A stretch of 26,367 nt of DNA from SIAJ01 sp036266155 (GTDB lineage Bacteria > Planctomycetota > Planctomycetia > Gemmatales > Gemmataceae). Shown here piece after piece: positions 22,897 to 26,367 of the stretch. A program made the position numbers and the translations under genes. The notes under the pieces are model-generated. The model was given only the letters and a program-made list of their open reading frames with translations. It was not told where the DNA came from and ran no database searches. Numbering within the stretch: position 1 is the stretch's first letter; each line of letters starts with the position of its first letter. The DNA lies in contig DATANR010000015.1 in NCBI GenBank assembly GCA_036266155.1, positions 1 through 26,367 on the forward strand, written 5' to 3'.

Positions 22897-22919
22897 CGGG
22901 CGACCCAACGGGTCGCCCG
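22897..22919. repeat. Perfect intercistronic hairpin between glcE and glcF
   Basis: CGGGCGACCC (22897-22906) and GGGTCGCCCG (22910-22919) form a perfect 10-bp stem with an AAC loop. It starts 4 bp after the glcE stop and lies upstream of glcF. It lacks a U-tract, so partial termination or mRNA stabilisation within the operon is more likely than a full stop. Confidence 0.5.
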
Positions 22920-22923
22920 AGGA

Positions 22924-24156
22924 TCAAATGCCATCCACAAATCGCCCCGGATTGAACACGCGGCCTGGGTCCATCTTATCCTTTACCGCCCGCATCAGCA
23001 GCCGGTCCGGCGTCGATCGGCCCCACACCGATACAACCGTTTTCCACGCCGACGGGCAACGCAGAACCACGACGTTTCCGCCGACCGGCTGCGTCCAGCC
23101 GATCAACGTATCGAGCAATTGCTTCGCTCGCTCCGCTCCAACTTCCTCCGGCCAGCGGCCGATGACGATGCCGTTGCCCGCATGCGCGATTAGGGCCGGG
23201 CGGGGATCGAGGCCGTCGGCCTTGCGGAAGAACTGGGCCGTCGCGGCGGGCACCATGTTCGCTTTGAAAGTCAATCCGCCCGGCGGATCGAGCGGAAAGT
23301 CGGCCCAGCGCTGAAACAGACCGTTGGCCAGATCGCTTTGAAACTCACTGTCGGTCTTGCGCAGTTCCGTCGGCAGTTCCTCCATCAACCGATTGACCTG
23401 CCAATTGACCGTCGTCGATTTCTCCTCGAAGCCGACGACGAGAATGAAGCTCCTGGCTTCGGACCCGAGCATCATGGCCGCGGGGGCATTGGCGACGCCA
23501 ATCATCGTCGGCCGCGTGGCCGTCGCGGGAAGCACGCGATTGAGCACGTTGTCCAGCGACTCCGCCGGGCAGGGCGTGACGATGGCAGCCACCGCTTCCG
23601 GCAGCGGCTTCACCTTGAACGTCAGTTGCGTGATGATCCCGAGCGTTCCGAGCGAGCCGGTGTAGAGCTTCATCAGGTCGTAGCCGGCCACGTTTTTGAC
23701 CACGCGGCCGCCGCCCTTGACGTCCTCACCGCGATCGTTGACGACGCTGACGCCGATCACGTAATCGCGGAAGGTCCCATGCCCGAAGCGCCGCGGCCCG
23801 CTAACATTCGTCGCGATTGCGCCGCCGAGGGTTGCGGCATCCGGGACGTCGACCGGAAGTTGCTGGCCCTCTTTGCGCAATTCATCACGCAGACGAGCGA
23901 CGGTGATACCCGCTTGCACAGTGATCGTCATGTCGCGTGCCGGATAGTCGATAACGCGATCGAGGCCGCCCAACTCGACTGCCGTTCCCGGCTTGGTTGG
24001 CGGCAAGCCGAAGTCGAGCTGCGTACTGCCGCCGATCGGGTAGAGGGCCTGTCCGTCGGCCGCCGCTTTGCGAACCAATTCGCACAGCTCGCTCGCCGAT
24101 CCCGGCCGCACGTTTGGCAACGGACCAAAACCATCAATATGACGTGTCGAATTCAA
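22924..24156 (-). CDS. glcE: Glycolate oxidase FAD-binding subunit GlcE
   Basis: A 410-residue FAD-linked oxidase subunit that works with GlcD and GlcF to oxidise glycolate to glyoxylate. Seen: the FAD-binding (PCMH-type) fold with ALYPIGGSTQLDFG (37-50), LGGLDRVIDYPARDMTITVQAG (62-83), the nucleotide-loop motif DVPDAATLGGAIATNVSGPRR (103-123), and RVVKNVAGYDLMKLYTGSLGTLGII (151-175). All are typical of GlcE, including the short C-terminal part ending DKMDPGRVFNPGRFVDGI. The start appears to be TTG at 24156; no ATG or GTG is available before the first conserved block, and no Shine-Dalgarno is visible. Between it and the upstream membrane-protein gene is a 26-bp perfect inverted repeat. Confidence 0.88.
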   Translation of the reverse strand: MNSTRHIDGFGPLPNVRPGSASELCELVRKAAADGQALYPIGGSTQLDFGLPPTKPGTAVELGGLDRVIDYPARDMTITVQAGITVARLRDELRKEGQQLPVDVPDAATLGGAIATNVSGPRRFGHGTFRDYVIGVSVVNDRGEDVKGGGRVVKNVAGYDLMKLYTGSLGTLGIITQLTFKVKPLPEAVAAIVTPCPAESLDNVLNRVLPATATRPTMIGVANAPAAMMLGSEARSFILVVGFEEKSTTVNWQVNRLMEELPTELRKTDSEFQSDLANGLFQRWADFPLDPPGGLTFKANMVPAATAQFFRKADGLDPRPALIAHAGNGIVIGRWPEEVGAERAKQLLDTLIGWTQPVGGNVVVLRCPSAWKTVVSVWGRSTPDRLLMRAVKDKMDPGRVFNPGRFVDGI

Positions 24157-24179
24157 AGGTGTGCGCGGCCGACGGCCGC

Positions 24180-24245
24180 CGTAGCCACAAGCTGCCAGCT
24201 TGTGGAGTTAAAGTTTCACCCACAAGCTGGCAGCTTGTGGCTACG
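24180..24245. repeat. Perfect 26-bp inverted repeat made of two nested palindromes
   Basis: Arms 24180-24205 and 24220-24245 are exactly complementary with a 14-nt spacer. Each arm also contains its own 21-bp palindrome (24185-24205 and 24220-24240: CCACAAGCTG, one central base, CAGCTTGTGG). The DNA or RNA can therefore form either one long hairpin or two short ones. It lies in the glc operon between the membrane-protein stop (24253) and the glcE start (24156). A related single arm is at 15522-15544. Confidence 0.75.
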
Positions 24246-24252
24246 AAGGCTG

Positions 24253-24765
24253 CTAGCGTGCTCGGTCGTCCAGGTCGTCGAATTTACGGCGCGGCCGATC
24301 GTCATCGTCATCATCCCGTTCGTCCCGGCGACGACCACGGGGACGTTCGTCTTCCTCGTCTTCAATTTCATCGCGCCGACGCCGGCGGGGACGGGGACGA
24401 TCGTCGTAATCGTCCTCATAGTCGTCGTAGTCGTGGTGTCGAGGACGACGCCGGCGCTGAAGCTTCGGTTTCGCTGAAGCGAGGGAGACGATCAACGCCA
24501 GGCCGCTGCAACCGAGAACCGCAATCGCATCTGGCAGGATTGTCTTGGCGTCCACTTTGAATGGCTGGACATTGCCATTTTGCATGTCGTCCCAGTTCAT
24601 GAGCAACGCGAGCGCGACCGCCACCGGAATCATGCTGAGCAAGATCAGTGCAACCGCATACGCGGCTGGACCGCGGACTTCCTTGCCCTGACTGAGCGAA
24701 AAGCGCCCGTAGATCATAATGATGATCCCGAACACAACCGACGCAATCTCGATGATGCAACACAT
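24253..24765 (-). CDS. Small membrane protein with Arg/Asp-rich C-terminal tail, inside the glc locus
   Basis: A 170-residue protein starting at the ATG at 24765, which has GAGG about 8 nt upstream; the longer open frame to 25287 is antisense-frame sequence within glcD. Three hydrophobic segments are seen: about 2-18 (CCIIEIASVVFGIIIMI), 34-56 (AYAVALILLSMIPVAVALALLM) and 77-98 (ILPDAIAVLGCSGLALIVSL). From about residue 103 on, the chain is low-complexity and strongly charged, with alternating Arg clusters and Asp/Glu runs (HDYDDYEDDYDDRPRPRRRRR and similar) to the end. I recognise no family. Its place between glcD and glcE, on the same strand, suggests co-expression and perhaps a membrane-anchoring role, which is inference only. 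Confidence 0.7.
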   Translation of the reverse strand: MCCIIEIASVVFGIIIMIYGRFSLSQGKEVRGPAAYAVALILLSMIPVAVALALLMNWDDMQNGNVQPFKVDAKTILPDAIAVLGCSGLALIVSLASAKPKLQRRRRPRHHDYDDYEDDYDDRPRPRRRRRDEIEDEEDERPRGRRRDERDDDDDDRPRRKFDDLDDRAR

Positions 24766-24803
24766 GACAAACCTCGAACAACAGCTCGATGATTTACGAT
24801 ATT

Positions 24804-26258
24804 CTAAAGTGCCGCCCGTCGCCCCGCTTTCACTTGTCCGACTCGGCTCGGCTCCGCACACGCCCCCGCCGTGGGCAGCATTTTGTTCGGACTGCACAGG
24901 TTGTTCGGATTGAACGCTTCGCGGAGGCGGACCATCATCGCCAGGTCTTCCGGCGTGAAGAGCTTCGGCATCAGGTCGAGCTTCTCGACGCCAATGCCGT
25001 GCTCGCCGGTCACGCTGCCGCCCATGCGGATGCACTCGTCGAGAATGTCGTGGCTCGCGGCCAACACGCGGCGCACCTGATCGGCGTCGCGTTCGTCGAA
25101 CAGCAGGATCGGGTGAATGTTCCCGTCGCCGGCGTGAAAGACGTTGGCGATCTTGATGTCGTGCTTCGCGCTGGTCGCGGTGATGAAACGCAGCATTTCC
25201 GGCAAGCGGCTGCGGGGGACGACGCCGTCTTGGGTGCAATAGCTCGGGGCCAGCCGACCAATCGCGCCGAACGCCTGCTTGCGGCACTTCCAGAGTAGCA
25301 AGCGCTCGGCATCCGTATTGGCGCGACGAACCTCGCGAGCATTGTTGCGCTTGGCAATCTCCTCGATCTTGAGCGCCTCTTCTTCGAGCCCCGCGTTCAG
25401 GCCGTCCACTTCCATGATGAGCACAGCGCCGGCGTCGAGCGGGAAGCCGAACTTGAAGGCCTGCTCGACGGCCCCGAGGATCAGTCGGTCGAGCAACTCC
25501 AGAGCGCCCGGCACGATGCCCGCGCCGATGATGTCGCTGATCGTGTTGGTCGCGTCATCCACGGAATCGAAGACGCCGAGCAGCGTCCGATAGGCCTCCG
25601 GATTGCGCGTGATGCGGACCCACGTTTTGCTGACGATGCCAAAGGTCCCTTCGCAGCCGACGATGACGCCCGTCAAATCGTAGCCGGGGCTATCTTCCGC
25701 GGGGCCGCCGCAGACGACGACGTCGCCGTTCGGCAACACCAGCTCGACGCCGAGCACGTGATTGACGGTGACGCCGTACTTGAGCGTGTGCGGCCCACCG
25801 GAGTTCGTCGCGACGTTGCCGCCGATCGTACAGGCCCCTTGGCTCGACGGGTCCGGCGCGAAGTGGAAACCGTGACTCTTGCACTGATCCGTGAGCCACT
25901 TGTTGACGACACCCGGCTCGACCACGGCATAGCGGTTGGCGTAGTCGATCTCGAGAATCCGCTTCATCTGGGCGAGCGCGATCATCACGCCGCCGCCGAC
26001 GGGCACGCAGCCGCCAGCCAAGCTCGTGCCGGCGCCGCGCGCAAGAAACGGGACCTTCAGTTCGTTGCAAACCTTGACGATGCGAACGACCTGCTCCGTG
26101 GTCGTCGGGAACACGACGACGTCCGGCTGGTTCTTCTCGATCGTGAAGCCGTCGCACTCGTAAACGAGCAGGTCGGGGCGTTCGGTGAGCAGCGCCTTCA
26201 CGCCGACGATGGCTCGCAGGCGGTCGATGATGGGATGGGCGGCAGCGGTCGCGGTCAT
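24804..26258 (-). CDS. glcD: Glycolate oxidase FAD-linked subunit GlcD
   Basis: A 484-residue FAD-linked 2-hydroxy-acid oxidase, the catalytic subunit of glycolate oxidase (close families: D-lactate dehydrogenase, LldD/Dld-2 type). Seen: the PCMH FAD-binding domain with PFLARGAGTSLAGGCVP (70-86), FAPDPSSQGACTIGGNVATNSGG (132-154), and SPGYDLTGVIVGCEGTFGIVS (190-210). The C-terminal FAD-oxidase domain has IANVFHAGDGNIHPILLF and GGSVTGEHGIGVEKL, whose histidines are the usual metal/substrate residues, then the closing FNPNNLCSPNKMLP. The last ~25 residues are a non-conserved tail. The ATG at 26258 overlaps a five-codon open frame. It is the first gene of the glc set; the small membrane protein follows after 38 bp. 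Confidence 0.92.
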   Translation of the reverse strand: MTATAAAHPIIDRLRAIVGVKALLTERPDLLVYECDGFTIEKNQPDVVVFPTTTEQVVRIVKVCNELKVPFLARGAGTSLAGGCVPVGGGVMIALAQMKRILEIDYANRYAVVEPGVVNKWLTDQCKSHGFHFAPDPSSQGACTIGGNVATNSGGPHTLKYGVTVNHVLGVELVLPNGDVVVCGGPAEDSPGYDLTGVIVGCEGTFGIVSKTWVRITRNPEAYRTLLGVFDSVDDATNTISDIIGAGIVPGALELLDRLILGAVEQAFKFGFPLDAGAVLIMEVDGLNAGLEEEALKIEEIAKRNNAREVRRANTDAERLLLWKCRKQAFGAIGRLAPSYCTQDGVVPRSRLPEMLRFITATSAKHDIKIANVFHAGDGNIHPILLFDERDADQVRRVLAASHDILDECIRMGGSVTGEHGIGVEKLDLMPKLFTPEDLAMMVRLREAFNPNNLCSPNKMLPTAGACAEPSRVGQVKAGRRAAL

Positions 26259-26272
26259 GCGGATTCATTCAT
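26255..26272 (-). promoter_or_regulatory. Five-codon upstream open frame overlapping the glcD start
   Basis: On the reverse strand, ATG at 26272 opens MNESA and stops with a TGA (26257-26255) that overlaps the glcD ATG (26258-26256) as ATGA. Neither start has a Shine-Dalgarno. It could allow translational coupling or be chance. Confidence 0.25.
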
Positions 26273-26322
26273 GGTGGGATAGGGAGAGATTATGGGCATG
26301 GTGGCGACAAGGCGAGCGTCGG

Positions 26323-26367
26323 GGCGTCAGCCCGATGTGCCGCAGTCAGGCACGTCGGGCTGACGCC
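26323..26367. repeat. Large GGCGTCAGCC-type hairpin at the window edge
   Basis: Arms 26323-26341 and 26349-26367 pair over 19 bp with a single T/G wobble around a 7-nt loop. The arm begins GGCGTCAGCC, the same ten bases as in the hairpin at 6112-6143. It lies upstream of glcD, so it is probably a terminator of the gene beyond the window or a dispersed repeat. It ends exactly at the last base and may continue. Confidence 0.6.

Noticed and set aside
24766..25287. N-terminal extension of the small membrane protein
   Set aside because: It runs through glcD in another frame with shadow composition; the ATG at 24765 is preceded by GAGG and opens a hydrophobic segment.

Overview
The window looks like chromosomal DNA of a planctomycete, probably of the Gemmata/Pirellula type. 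It is GC-rich and carries several families largely or wholly confined to that group: a TIGR03067-type small protein, two Tat-exported DUF1501 proteins, a DUF1549/DUF1553 protein with cytochrome-like cysteine motifs, a PPC-domain secreted protein, and an RTX-like protein with the planctomycetal LExLExR N-terminus. The lineage is inferred from gene content; no rRNA or tRNA gene was seen.

Layout. 1-3.96 kb is a metabolic/regulatory stretch: a possible partial reverse-strand gene at the edge, a cystathionine gamma-synthase-like gene whose first ~60 codons are missing, an isopentenyl-diphosphate isomerase behind a TIGR03067 gene, an SDR oxidoreductase, a small winged-helix regulator and a VOC protein. 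3.96-7.64 kb holds a large RTX-like repeat protein and a DUF1501 protein. 7.83-11.39 kb is a tandem pair of paralogous ABC-2-type permeases without an ATPase. 11.6-14.66 kb has a PPC-domain protein downstream of a second DUF1501 gene, separated by a large dispersed inverted-repeat element. 14.84-16.11 kb carries an ankyrin protein and a lipoprotein. 16.2-18.15 kb encodes the most unusual gene of the window: an RND (AcrB-like) protein that keeps the first membrane anchor and both periplasmic porter halves but lacks both transmembrane bundles. 18.2-21.46 kb is a divergent pair: a DUF1549/DUF1553 protein and a secreted single CxxCH protein. 21.47-26.26 kb is a reverse-strand glycolate oxidase locus (glcD, a small membrane protein with an Arg/Asp-rich tail, glcE, glcF).

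How parts work together. The glc genes would oxidise glycolate (or a similar 2-hydroxy acid) to glyoxylate through two FAD subunits and an iron-sulfur subunit. The DUF1501, DUF1549/1553, PPC and cytochrome-like proteins are all exported and belong to the poorly understood planctomycetal secretome. The RND-derived protein has no adjacent membrane-fusion or outer-membrane partner.

The intergenic spaces are rich in hairpins. Several look like dispersed elements: a long CCGTG-type inverted repeat at 13.2 kb, a perfect 26-bp inverted repeat in front of glcE with a half copy at 15.5 kb, and GGCGTCAGCC hairpins at 6.1 and 26.3 kb. Four convergent gene pairs end within 2-5 bp of each other.
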